A stretch of 64,000 nucleotides of DNA from PNAI01 sp035574295. GTDB taxonomy: Bacteria > Pseudomonadota > Alphaproteobacteria > Rhizobiales > Xanthobacteraceae. This document shows, in pieces, positions 17,871 through 26,968 of this stretch. The notes below the pieces were generated by a model, which was not told the origin of the DNA, did no database searches, and saw nothing but the letters and a program-made list of their open reading frames with translations. Position 1 is the first letter of the stretch. Each line of letters begins with the position of its first letter. The translations under genes were made by a program, and so were the position numbers. The stretch is taken from the NCBI GenBank assembly GCA_035574295.1, contig DATLYX010000095.1, positions 1 through 64,000 of the forward strand, written 5' to 3'.

Positions 17871-18464
17871 TCAAAGAACCATGGGCACGACGCTCGCGAC
17901 CAGCAGCGCGGCCATGCTGCCATTGAAAATCCGCGCATGCAGCGGATTGCGCAACAGCCCGCGCAGGGCGACGCCGAACGCCGCCCAGGTTATCACCGCC
18001 CCTGCGGTGCAGACGGTGAACACTCCGAGCATCATTACGAAATCCGCCAGCTCATGGCCGGGTCGGACATAGATCGAGATCGCGCTCAGCGCCGCCACCA
18101 ACCCTTTCGGATTGACCCACTGAAACAGCGCCGCTTCCCAGAACGTGAGCGGCTGCGCCGTTGCCGGCGCGTCATTGGCTGGCCGTGCGGTGGCAACCCT
18201 GTACGCGAGCCACAAAAGATAGAGCGCACCGGCGACTTTGAGCACAAGGTGCAGCGCGGGGATGGCGGCGAAGATGAGGCCGAGCCCGGCCGCGCAGCCG
18301 ATCAGCAGCATCGCAAAGCCGACGGTGACGCCGAGCATGTGTTGGATCGTTCGTGCAAAACCGAAATTCACCCCCGACGCCGCCAGCATGATGTTGTTCG
18401 GCCCCGGCGTGAACGCCATCACGGCCGCGAACACGACCAAAGCGAGAAACAGATCGAGGGGCAT
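17871..18464 (-). CDS. LysE/RhtB-family amino acid exporter
   Basis: 197 residues with six hydrophobic segments. The N-terminal AFTPGPNNIMLAASGVNFG is the LysE-family signature, and FQWVNPKGLVAALSAI marks the centre. These proteins export lysine, threonine, homoserine or related amino acids. The gene starts 25 bp past ilvH on the same strand, so it may be co-transcribed and relieve branched-chain or threonine-derived overflow, an inference from position. Confidence 0.9.
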   Translation of the reverse strand: MPLDLFLALVVFAAVMAFTPGPNNIMLAASGVNFGFARTIQHMLGVTVGFAMLLIGCAAGLGLIFAAIPALHLVLKVAGALYLLWLAYRVATARPANDAPATAQPLTFWEAALFQWVNPKGLVAALSAISIYVRPGHELADFVMMLGVFTVCTAGAVITWAAFGVALRGLLRNPLHARIFNGSMAALLVASVVPMVL

Positions 18465-18489
18465 GCAAGCGCGCCTTCACTCGCCGGCG

Positions 18490-19032
18490 TTACATGCCCT
18501 CCGGTCCGCGGCCGATGGCGACCACGCCGGTGCGCGCCACTTCCACGAGCCCGATCGGCAGCATCAGGTTGATGAAACTTTCGATCTTGTCGGAAGCGCC
18601 GGTGATTTCGAACACGAAACTTTCCGTAGTGGCATCGATCACGCGGGCGCGGAAGGCGTCGGCCAGCCGCAGCGCCTCCATGCGGTGCTCGCCTTTGCCC
18701 CGCACTTTCACCAGCGCGAGCTCCCGCTCGATGTGCGGCCCCATCACCGTCATATCCACCACACGATGCACGGGCACCAGGCGATCGAGCTGGTTCTTGA
18801 TCTGCTCGATCACCATGGGCGTGCCGCGGGTGACGATGGTGATGCGCGAGAGGTGTTTTTGGTGCTCGGTCTCCGAGACGGTAAGCGAGTCGATGTTGTA
18901 GCCGCGGCCGGAGAACAGGCCGATCACCCGCGCCAGCACCCCCGGCTCGTTGTCGACGATGATCGACAGCGTGTGCGACTCGATGTTTTGCGCCGCGGGC
19001 GCGGCGGGATAGTGGGACGTTGTCGTGCTCAA
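18490..19032 (-). CDS. ilvH: Acetolactate synthase small (regulatory) subunit
   Basis: 180 residues. The ACT domain is clear: HTLSIIVDNEPGVLARVIGL, FSGRGYNIDSLTV, followed by MTVMGPHIERELALVKV and the C-terminal domain ending VVAIGRGPEGM. It binds valine and gives feedback inhibition to the catalytic subunit. The start is TTG at 19032 with GGAG eight bases upstream; no ATG precedes the ACT domain. A 170-bp gap with a palindromic repeat separates it from ilvI. Confidence 0.95.
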   Translation of the reverse strand: MSTTTSHYPAAPAAQNIESHTLSIIVDNEPGVLARVIGLFSGRGYNIDSLTVSETEHQKHLSRITIVTRGTPMVIEQIKNQLDRLVPVHRVVDMTVMGPHIERELALVKVRGKGEHRMEALRLADAFRARVIDATTESFVFEITGASDKIESFINLMLPIGLVEVARTGVVAIGRGPEGM

Positions 19033-19043
19033 GCGGTATTCTC

Positions 19044-19196
19044 CAAGTACCCACTCCCCTTGTGGGAGAGGGTGGCCCGAGCAGCGCCTGGCGCTGCGAG
19101 GACCGGGTGAGGGGTGATGCAGGCAGCGAATCCGGACCCCTCACCCGGCTCGCTTGGCTCGCCACCCTCTCCCGCAAGGGAAGAGGGTGGCGAAGT
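19044..19196. repeat. palindromic repeat pair inserted between ilvI and ilvH
   Basis: CCCACTCCCCTTGTGGGAGAGG and CCCTCACCCGG..., then ACCCTCTCCCGCAAGGGAAGAGG, form two hairpins around GAGCAGCGCCTGGCGCTGCG. The same CTCTCCC/GGGAGAGG type occurs at 11106-11370. It lies in the only gap between the two subunit genes of one enzyme. Confidence 0.65.
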
Positions 19197-19202
19197 TCGT
19201 CG

Positions 19203-20960
<1,758 letters not shown>

Positions 20961-20991
20961 GGTTCGCTCCAATCTGCGTGCATCGGCCGGG

Positions 20992-21018
20992 AATTAAAAA
21001 AGGGGCTTGGAGCCCCTT
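20992..21018 (-). terminator. attenuator terminator upstream of ilvI
   Basis: On the minus strand AAGGGGCT-CCA-AGCCCCTT forms a perfect 8-bp stem with a 3-nt loop (21000-21018), followed by TTTTTAATTC. It lies 32 nt before the ilvI start and after the leader peptide gene, so it is the conditional stop of the attenuator. Confidence 0.88.
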
Positions 21019-21019
21019 C

Positions 21020-21065
21020 GCACACCGCCGTATCGCGGGTGGCCTAGCCACCCCCGGCGGTGTGC
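21020..21065 (-). promoter_or_regulatory. leader hairpin of the ilvI attenuator
   Basis: An 11-bp outer stem (21020-21030 with 21055-21065, CGGCGGTGTGC arms) encloses a 7-bp inner stem (GGGTGGC 21037-21043 with 21047-21053). The 3-nt loop of the inner stem is the stop codon of the leader peptide. This is the pause hairpin; ribosome position on the leader should decide whether it or an alternative (antiterminator) pairing forms. Confidence 0.65.
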
Positions 21066-21109
21066 TCCCTAACGACCACGGTCACAATCTGGGTAATTTT
21101 ATTGCGCAT
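21044..21109 (-). CDS. ilvI leader peptide (Ile/Val-rich)
   Basis: A 21-residue frame beginning MRNKITQIVTVVVREHT and ending in Ala-Gly-Gly-Gly, with TAG in the loop of the leader hairpin. It has two Ile and four Val codons (positions 5, 8, 9, 11-13), a typical branched-chain attenuator leader. Ribosome stalling at these codons when charged tRNA-Val or tRNA-Ile is scarce would favour antitermination and ilvI expression. An overlapping frame starting MARNEMAKV lies just upstream in another phase and lacks the codon pattern. Confidence 0.82.
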   Translation of the reverse strand: MRNKITQIVTVVVREHTAGGG

Positions 21110-21140
21110 TGCTCGATACTTTTGCCATTTCGTTGCGCGC

Positions 21141-21169
21141 CATATAGGGGCATCCCGCCGCTACGTCAA
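21141..21169 (-). promoter_or_regulatory. ilvI promoter
   Basis: On the minus strand TTGACG (21164-21169) and TATATG (21141-21146) are 17 bp apart. It is 32 bp upstream of the leader peptide start and overlaps the last codons of miaA, which suggests ilvI has its own transcript. Confidence 0.7.
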
Positions 21170-22092
21170 GCCAAAAGTGCGCCGAGCATGTCCCGCGCCC
21201 TTTGCATGGCACGCTTCGGCTCGATCCAGGCCCATCCCGGCATCTGATGGCGAAACCACGTGAGCTGCCGCTTGGTGTAGCGTTTGGTGTCCATCTTCGC
21301 ACCCTCCGCCGCCTGCGCCAGCGTGATCTCCCCGTGCAGATACCGCCTGAGCCACGGAACCCCGTGCGCTTTCATTGCCGGCAACAGCGGATCGAGTCCG
21401 CGCGCATCGAGCGCCCGGACCTCCCCGAGCGCGCCGGCGGCCAGCATGGCATCGAACCGTTCCTCGATCCGCCTGTGCAGCGTGCCGCGGTCCGGAGCGA
21501 GAAACATTTTGGCTGCGCGGGCCGGGTCGAGGATGGGTTGCATGCCCTGCCGCTGCCATTCGGCAAGCGAACGGCCCGTGGCCTGCAAAACTTCGAGCGC
21601 GCGGGCGATGCGCGTTTGGTCGCCGGGTTTCAGCCGCGCGGCCATCTCCGGATCGTGCTGTGCCAGTTCGGCATGCAGCACTTCAGGCCCCACCTCCGCT
21701 AGCCGGGCGCGAACCGCCGCGCGCACCTCCGGGGGAGTCGGCGGAACGGCCGCGAGCCCTTGTGTCAGCGTCTTGAAGTAAAGGCCGGTGCCGCCCACAA
21801 GGATCGGAAGACGACGCGCGGCTTCGACCTCCGCCAGCACCGCCTGTACGTCAACGCACCAGCGCCCGACAGAATAATTTTCCGCCGCATCCACGTGGCC
21901 GTAGAGCCGATGCGGCACGCGCGCCTCCTCCTCCGGCGTCGGCCGCGCCGTGATGATGCGCAGGTCGCGATACACCTGCATGGCGTCGGCATTGATGATC
22001 GTGCCGCCGAGCTCTTCCGCGAGCTCCAGCGCCAGCGCCGATTTGCCGCTCGCCGTCGGCCCGGCGATCAGGATTGCTGTTGGGCGATTCAC
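21166..22092 (-). CDS. miaA: tRNA dimethylallyltransferase
   Basis: 308 residues from GTG 22092 (MNRPTAILIAGPTASGKSAL). The P-loop AGPTASGKS is followed by the substrate motif INADAMQVYRDLRIITARP; VGGTGLYFKTL and the tRNA-contact KRQLTWFRHQ also match. It adds dimethylallyl to A37 of tRNAs reading UNN codons. No clear ribosome site precedes the GTG, but the longer forms (TTG 22197, GTG 22167) run into the toxin-antitoxin region. The last codons overlap the ilvI promoter. Confidence 0.93.
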   Translation of the reverse strand: MNRPTAILIAGPTASGKSALALELAEELGGTIINADAMQVYRDLRIITARPTPEEEARVPHRLYGHVDAAENYSVGRWCVDVQAVLAEVEAARRLPILVGGTGLYFKTLTQGLAAVPPTPPEVRAAVRARLAEVGPEVLHAELAQHDPEMAARLKPGDQTRIARALEVLQATGRSLAEWQRQGMQPILDPARAAKMFLAPDRGTLHRRIEERFDAMLAAGALGEVRALDARGLDPLLPAMKAHGVPWLRRYLHGEITLAQAAEGAKMDTKRYTKRQLTWFRHQMPGWAWIEPKRAMQRARDMLGALLA

Positions 22093-22158
22093 GACATACG
22101 TTTTTGTTGCAGGGCGAGGCGCTGTTATATTTTTATATTTTAGAGAAAGCGAGCGATC

Positions 22159-22418
22159 ATGGCTCACACCGCACGCCTGCGTAAGGTTTGGGGTCAATCA
22201 TGCTGACGATCCCCAAGCCTATGCTGAATGCCCTCAATCTCAGCATGAGTGCTAAAGTTAACCTGTCGATCAAAGCCGGTAAATTGACGATTGACCCGGT
22301 GCCAAACCATCGACACGGCCTTGACCAATTGTTAGCCGAGTGGAAGCCGGTGGTCGGGCGGCTTCCGAAGAACCGTGACTGGACCTCGGGTCGGCCCGTC
22401 GGTCGCGAGCTTGTTTGA
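22159..22418 (+). pseudogene. MazE/PemI-type antitoxin, frameshifted
   Basis: The ATG at 22159 opens MAHTARLRKVWG and then reaches TGA within 16 codons. In a second frame, beginning near 22188, the sequence continues GSIMLTIPKPMLNALNLSMS, AKVNLSIKAGKLTIDP and ends TSGRPVGRELV, with its stop overlapping the toxin start. Joined, this is the normal SpoVT/AbrB-type antitoxin with expected LRKVGGS-ML at the junction. The change is a net one-base loss around 22186-22192 (GTTTGGGG). An AT-rich block at 22130-22142 could be the promoter. A short restart from an internal codon is possible but would lack the first DNA-binding strand. Confidence 0.75.
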
Positions 22419-22752
22419 TGGAACGCGGCGACATCTATCTTGTCTCGCTTGACCCCGCAACCGGGCGCGAGCAGCAAGGCAAGCAGCCGGTGCTTGTTCT
22501 CTCGCGAAGCGAGTTTAATAGAGTCACCGGACTATCCATCGTCGCGCCGATCACGACTGGAGAGGCCGCTTCGGGCGAACGATTGGCTTCGCCGTTTCCC
22601 TCAATGGAGCGGGCACGCGTACTACCGGCATTGTTCGCTGCGATCAACCGCGCATCCTCGACCTGCAAGCGCGCGGGGGGAAAATACTGGAAAGAATACC
22701 CAATTATATTATAGACGAAGCGTTGAGTCGGGTTGCACCGATCTTCGAATGA
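22418..22752 (+). pseudogene. MazF/PemK-type toxin, frameshifted
   Basis: Frame 1 from ATG 22418 reads MERGDIYLVSLDPATGREQQ, PVLVLSRSEFNRVTGLSIVA, PITTGEAASG, then loses family likeness and stops at 22714. From about 22590 another frame reads GFAVSLNGAGTRTTGIVRCD, QPRILDLQARGGKILERIP and ends LSRVAPIFE with TGA at 22750-22752, exactly the PemK/MazF C-terminus. A single-base loss near 22580-22590 explains it. The toxin would be an mRNA endonuclease of about 111 residues. With the antitoxin also shifted, the module looks decayed. Confidence 0.78.
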
Positions 22753-22804
22753 ACCGCCCAAAGATCGACCTGACTGTGCCTCCGACCCAAAACGGAATCC
22801 GCCA

Positions 22805-24025
22805 TTGCCCCTGATTGCCCCCTTTCGCGCGCTGCGTCCTGCGCCCGGCCGCGCCGCCGAGGTGCTGGCGCCGCCCTATGACGTGCTGTCGAGCGCGGAG
22901 GCGCTCATTCGCGCCAAGGGCAAGCCGTACAGTTTCCTGCACGTCTCGAAGGCCGAGATCGATCTCGACCCGGCCGTGGATCCCTATGCTGGCGCGGTTT
23001 ACGCCAAGGCGGCAGAAAACCTTCACCGCATGGCGGCCGAGGGCGTGCTGATCCGCGACGACAAGCCGGCTTATTACGTCTATCGCCTCACCGCACATGG
23101 CCGCAGCCAGACCGGGCTTGCCGCCGTCGCCTCCGTCGCCGAATACGAGCGCGGCCGCATCCGCAAACACGAGCTGACCACCCCGGTGAAAGAGGACGAC
23201 CGCGTCCGGCAGATCGAGGCGGTCAATGCCCAGACCGGACCAGTGATGCTCGCCTATCCGAGCGCACCCGCGCTCGACGACATGCTCAAGCGCGCCGCAG
23301 CCGTGCCGCCCGATGTCGATACGGTGGCCGACGACGGTGTGCGGCATCAGCTCTGGGTGGTGAGCGAGCCTGCCGCAATCGAGGCGATCACACGCGCGGC
23401 CGATGCCCTGCCGGCGCTCTACATTTGCGACGGGCACCACCGCTCCGCCGCCGCCGCCCGCGTGGCGCGGTCGCGCACGGGCGAGGGATCCCACGACTAT
23501 TTTCTCGCGGTTCTGTTTCCGCACCACGAGCTCAAAATTCTCGACTATAACCGCGTGGTGCGCGACCTTAACGGCCGCACGCCGGAGGCGCTGCTCGCTG
23601 CGTTGCGTGCGACCTTTGCGGTGGAGCCTTTCGACCGGCCGGTGCGGCCGGCCGCGACCAATGAATTCGGCCTTTATCTTGCCGCCCGCTGGTATCGCCT
23701 CACGCTGCCGCGCGAATTGATCCCGCTCGATGACCCCATTGGCCGGCTGCCCATCACGCTGTTTACGCGCCACGTGCTCGAGCCGTTGTTCGGCATCAAG
23801 GACCAGCGCAACGACAAGCGCATCGATTTCGTCGGCGGCGGCCGCGGGCTCGAGGAGCTTGCGCGTCGCGTTGCCTCCGGCGAGATGGCCGCCGCCTTTT
23901 CGCTCTATCCGACCCAGATGTCCGATCTGATGGCAGTCGCCGACTTGGGCCTCATCATGCCGCCCAAAAGCACCTGGTTCGAGCCCAAGCTCGCCGACGG
24001 CCTGCTCAGCCATGTGCTGGATTGA
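22805..24025 (+). CDS. DUF1015 family protein
   Basis: 406 residues from TTG 22805 (MPLIAPFRALRPAPGRA), chosen because it is the family N-terminus; a TTG at 22733 is in frame but falls in the toxin remnant. Family marks are VLAPPYDVLSSAEA, the LYICDGHHRSAAAARVAR motif and FFPHHELKILDYNRVV-like centre (LFPHHELKILDYNRV). DUF1015 proteins are cytosolic and widespread and may act in serine or sugar-phosphate metabolism (related to SerK-type kinases); the activity here is not known. Confidence 0.85.
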   Translation: MPLIAPFRALRPAPGRAAEVLAPPYDVLSSAEALIRAKGKPYSFLHVSKAEIDLDPAVDPYAGAVYAKAAENLHRMAAEGVLIRDDKPAYYVYRLTAHGRSQTGLAAVASVAEYERGRIRKHELTTPVKEDDRVRQIEAVNAQTGPVMLAYPSAPALDDMLKRAAAVPPDVDTVADDGVRHQLWVVSEPAAIEAITRAADALPALYICDGHHRSAAAARVARSRTGEGSHDYFLAVLFPHHELKILDYNRVVRDLNGRTPEALLAALRATFAVEPFDRPVRPAATNEFGLYLAARWYRLTLPRELIPLDDPIGRLPITLFTRHVLEPLFGIKDQRNDKRIDFVGGGRGLEELARRVASGEMAAAFSLYPTQMSDLMAVADLGLIMPPKSTWFEPKLADGLLSHVLD

Positions 24026-24060
24026 CGGACGACAAAGGACAGACGACAGGAAAGAGAGAA

Positions 24061-24086
24061 CGACGGAAGAGTGCCCTCTTCCGTCG
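24061..24086. terminator. bidirectional terminator between DUF1015 and degP genes
   Basis: A perfect 11-bp stem (CGACGGAAGAG 24061-24071 with 24076-24086) has loop TGCC, between two convergent genes. It is flanked by GACGGACGAC-type arms (24026-24050 and 24087-24113) that could extend the helix. T-runs are weak on both sides. Confidence 0.55.
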
Positions 24087-24120
24087 CCCTTGTCCGTCGT
24101 CCGTGGTCTGGCTTCAGTCG

Positions 24121-25605
24121 TCAGTTGATCGGCAATGCCACGAACATCATGTCGCCATCCGGCGTCGCCACCAGCAGTAGGGCGGTCTTCTTGCCTGCGC
24201 GCCGTATTTGCTCGATGCGGTTCTGCACATCCGCCGGGGTGGTGACCTGCTCCTGCTCGACCTGCACCACGACGCTGCCGGGGGCGAGCCGCCGGTCCGC
24301 CGCGGGCGAAGACTGATCGACGCCGGTGATCACCACGCCCTTGAGGCCGTCCTTGATCTTGTAGCGCTTGCGCAGCTCGTCTGTGAGCGTCGATAGCTCG
24401 AGCCCGAGGCTCTTCTGCACCGTGGAACGCTCCTTCGGCGGTTGCGCCTTGACATTGGCCTGCACCGGTTTTTCGGCATCTTCGAGCCTGGCGAGCTTCA
24501 CCATCTTCCGCTCTTCCTTGCCCTTGCGAATGATGACGACTTCGACTTCCTTGCCGACCGGCGTGTCCGCCACGATGCGCGGCAGCTCTTTCATCTCCTT
24601 GATATCTTTGCCGTCGAACCTGACGATGACGTCGCCCGGCTGGATGCCGGCCGGTCCCGCCGGCCCGCGCTCATCCACGCCCGCGACCAATGCGCCGCGC
24701 GGCGGCTTGATGTTCAGGCTCTCGCCGATCTCTTCGGTGACCGGCTGAATCTTCACCCCGAGCCAGCCGCGCCGCACTTCCCTGTACTCGCGCAATTGCT
24801 GGATGATCGGCATCGCCGTCTTCGACGGCACGGCAAACCCGATGCCGACCGACTGCCCCGTCGGCGAGATGATGGCCGTGTTCACGCCGACCACCTCTCC
24901 GTCGAGATTGAACAACGGCCCGCCGGAATTGCCGCGGTTGATGGCAGCGTCGGTCTGGATGTAGTTGTCGTAGGGGCCAGAATTGATGTCGCGGTTGCGC
25001 GCCGAAACGATCCCTGCGGTGACCGACCCGCCGAGGCTGAAAGGATTGCCGATGGCGATCACCCACTCGCCGAGCCTCAGTTTTTCGGAATCGCCGAATT
25101 TCACGTATTTGAGCGGCTTGTTGGCATTGACCTTCAACACCGCGAGATCGGTCTTCTGGTCGCGGCCCACGATCTCCGCCTTCAACCGCGTACCGTCGTT
25201 AAAGATGACGTGAACTTCGTCTGCTTCCGCAATCACGTGATTATTGGTGACCACGATGCCGGAGGGATCGATGACGAAACCCGAGCCGAGCGAGCTGACC
25301 CTGCGCGGCGGCCGGTTGGGCACCTGACCGTCCTGGCCGCGCCGGTTCTTGAAGAATTCCTCGAAGAATTCCTCGAACGGCGAGCCGGGCGGCAGTTGCG
25401 GTGTCGGCGTGTTGCGCGCCTCAAGCGTCTGCGTGGTTGAGATGTTGACGACCGCATCGATCACCCGCTCGGCCACGTCGGCGATTGCCTCCGGCCCCCT
25501 GGCCGAGGCCGGCGAGGTCGAGGAAAGCGCCAGCGCCCCGACGACAGCGGTCGCCAGAGCCGGTTGGCGGAGCGAACGGGCGAGAACGGCGAAGAAACGG
25601 GCCAT
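24121..25605 (-). CDS. DegP/DegQ-type periplasmic serine protease (Do family)
   Basis: 494 residues. A signal peptide spans residues 1-36 (ATAVVGALALSSTSPASA). The trypsin-like domain has catalytic His123 (VVTNNHVIAEAD), Asp153 (KTDLAVLKV) and Ser227 (NRGNSGGPLF). Two PDZ domains follow (WLGVKIQPVTEEIG and the LGLELSTL region). It is a periplasmic protease/chaperone for misfolded envelope proteins. Downstream of DUF2065 and hflCK on the same strand, it belongs to a membrane protein quality-control cluster conserved in alphaproteobacteria. Confidence 0.94.
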   Translation of the reverse strand: MARFFAVLARSLRQPALATAVVGALALSSTSPASARGPEAIADVAERVIDAVVNISTTQTLEARNTPTPQLPPGSPFEEFFEEFFKNRRGQDGQVPNRPPRRVSSLGSGFVIDPSGIVVTNNHVIAEADEVHVIFNDGTRLKAEIVGRDQKTDLAVLKVNANKPLKYVKFGDSEKLRLGEWVIAIGNPFSLGGSVTAGIVSARNRDINSGPYDNYIQTDAAINRGNSGGPLFNLDGEVVGVNTAIISPTGQSVGIGFAVPSKTAMPIIQQLREYREVRRGWLGVKIQPVTEEIGESLNIKPPRGALVAGVDERGPAGPAGIQPGDVIVRFDGKDIKEMKELPRIVADTPVGKEVEVVIIRKGKEERKMVKLARLEDAEKPVQANVKAQPPKERSTVQKSLGLELSTLTDELRKRYKIKDGLKGVVITGVDQSSPAADRRLAPGSVVVQVEQEQVTTPADVQNRIEQIRRAGKKTALLLVATPDGDMMFVALPIN

Positions 25606-25762
25606 GGCCGTCAGTTCTCCTCAAGTTGCCGGGGTCATGACACTGCCTGCCCCCGCAAAGGGACGCAAGAGAGCTTTAAGGACCCTTAATATTGCAGTGA
25701 ACGGCCGGATTAGGGCGGAAAAGCGACCCGTTCATCATGTCTCTGACGCCCAATCTGTGAGA

Positions 25763-25948
25763 TCAGCCGCGCACCAGCCAGATAAGAATGACGCCGATCG
25801 CTGCGGAAGCGATTCCCACCACGCGCAGCAACCCATCCGGAGCGTTGATGACCTGGGCCATGGCGCGCTTCATAGCCGCCGGGAAAGCGGCGAATACCAG
25901 CCCTTCGATGGCGAAAACCAGACCGAGCGCAACCAGGAATTCAGCCAT
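25763..25948 (-). CDS. DUF2065 (YjeT-like) small membrane protein
   Basis: 61 residues with two hydrophobic segments: FLVALGLVFAIEGLVFAAF and VVGIASAAIGVILIWLV. ATG 25948 is used; TTG 25951 is adjacent. DUF2065 genes commonly sit beside hflK/hflC, as here (45 bp from hflC), so the product may belong with the HflKC-FtsH complex. Function is not established. Confidence 0.85.
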   Translation of the reverse strand: MAEFLVALGLVFAIEGLVFAAFPAAMKRAMAQVINAPDGLLRVVGIASAAIGVILIWLVRG

Positions 25949-25993
25949 CAATGCGATCAGGCCACTGCCGCCGGGATACGTCTTTCCTGTCTT

Positions 25994-26968
25994 CTATCGC
26001 GGCTGCGGCGGGCGCACGGGACCACCGGCCGGAGCCGGGACCCCGTTCTTCGGCCTGCCGGCCGGATCCACGAAGTAGCGGAAGAATTCCGAATCGGGTC
26101 GGAGCACCATGCGCGTGTCGCCCTGGCGCATTCCCGCCTCGTAGGCCTGCATGGAGCGATAGAAGGAGAAGAAGTCCGGATCCCTGCTGAAGGCCTCGGC
26201 AAAGATGCGGTTTCGTTCCGCATCGCCTTCGCCGCGGATCTGCTCGGCCCGCGACTGCGCCTCAGCCAGGATGACCGTCACGTCGCGGTCGGCCTTGGAG
26301 CGGATCTCCTGCGCACGCTGGCTGCCTTGGGCGCGGAATTCCGCCGCTTCGCGCTGACGCTCGGTCTGCATGCGTTGGTAGACCGCCTGGCTGTTCTGGT
26401 CCGGCAGATCCGCGCGTTTGATCCGCACGTCGATCACGCTGATCCCGTAGGTCTCCGCCTCTCGGTCGAGCTGCTCGCGGACGCGGGCCATAAGCTGCGC
26501 CCGCTCGTCGCGCACCACCTGCATCAGCGTCGCCTCGCCGAGCACGCGACGCAGCGCCGAATCGAGCAGGATTTCGAGCTGGGCATTGGCGTTGTTGATG
26601 GTGCCGAGCGTCTGGTAGAAGCGCAGCGCATCGCGGATCCGGTAACGCGCAAAGGCGTCAACCACGAGCCGCTTCTGGTCGGCCGCGATGATCTCCTGCT
26701 TGTCCTGCGTCAGCCGCCCGCCGCTGGCGGCGCCGAGGCCGGGTCGCGTCTCGAGGTCGAGAATGCGCTTGTCGATATAGATGACGCTGTCGATCAGCGG
26801 CATCTTGAAATGCAGCCCCGGCTGCGTGATCGGCGCTCCGATCGGCTGGCCGAGACGGACCACCAGCGCCTGCTGGGTCTGATACACGGTGAACATCGAG
26901 CCGTAGGCCAGGATCAGGCCCACCAGAATGATGACGGCAACGACGCCTCCGGCCACACCGAGCTTCAT
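25994..26968 (-). CDS. hflC: HflC, membrane protease modulator
   Basis: 324 residues. One N-terminal membrane helix (GGVVAVIILVGLILAYGSMF) precedes a prohibitin/SPFH domain (FTVYQTQQALVVRLGQPIG, HFKMPLIDSVIYIDKRILDL). A long coiled coil follows (MQTERQREAAEFRAQGSQRA). It pairs with HflK to cage FtsH in the inner membrane. The start overlaps the hflK stop by 4 nt. The proline-rich tail (PAPAGGPVRPPQPR) is short. Confidence 0.94.
   Translation of the reverse strand: MKLGVAGGVVAVIILVGLILAYGSMFTVYQTQQALVVRLGQPIGAPITQPGLHFKMPLIDSVIYIDKRILDLETRPGLGAASGGRLTQDKQEIIAADQKRLVVDAFARYRIRDALRFYQTLGTINNANAQLEILLDSALRRVLGEATLMQVVRDERAQLMARVREQLDREAETYGISVIDVRIKRADLPDQNSQAVYQRMQTERQREAAEFRAQGSQRAQEIRSKADRDVTVILAEAQSRAEQIRGEGDAERNRIFAEAFSRDPDFFSFYRSMQAYEAGMRQGDTRMVLRPDSEFFRYFVDPAGRPKNGVPAPAGGPVRPPQPR

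Noticed and set aside
22709..24013. Minus-strand open frame opposite the DUF1015 gene
   Set aside because: Shadow frame; composition and lack of motifs argue against coding.
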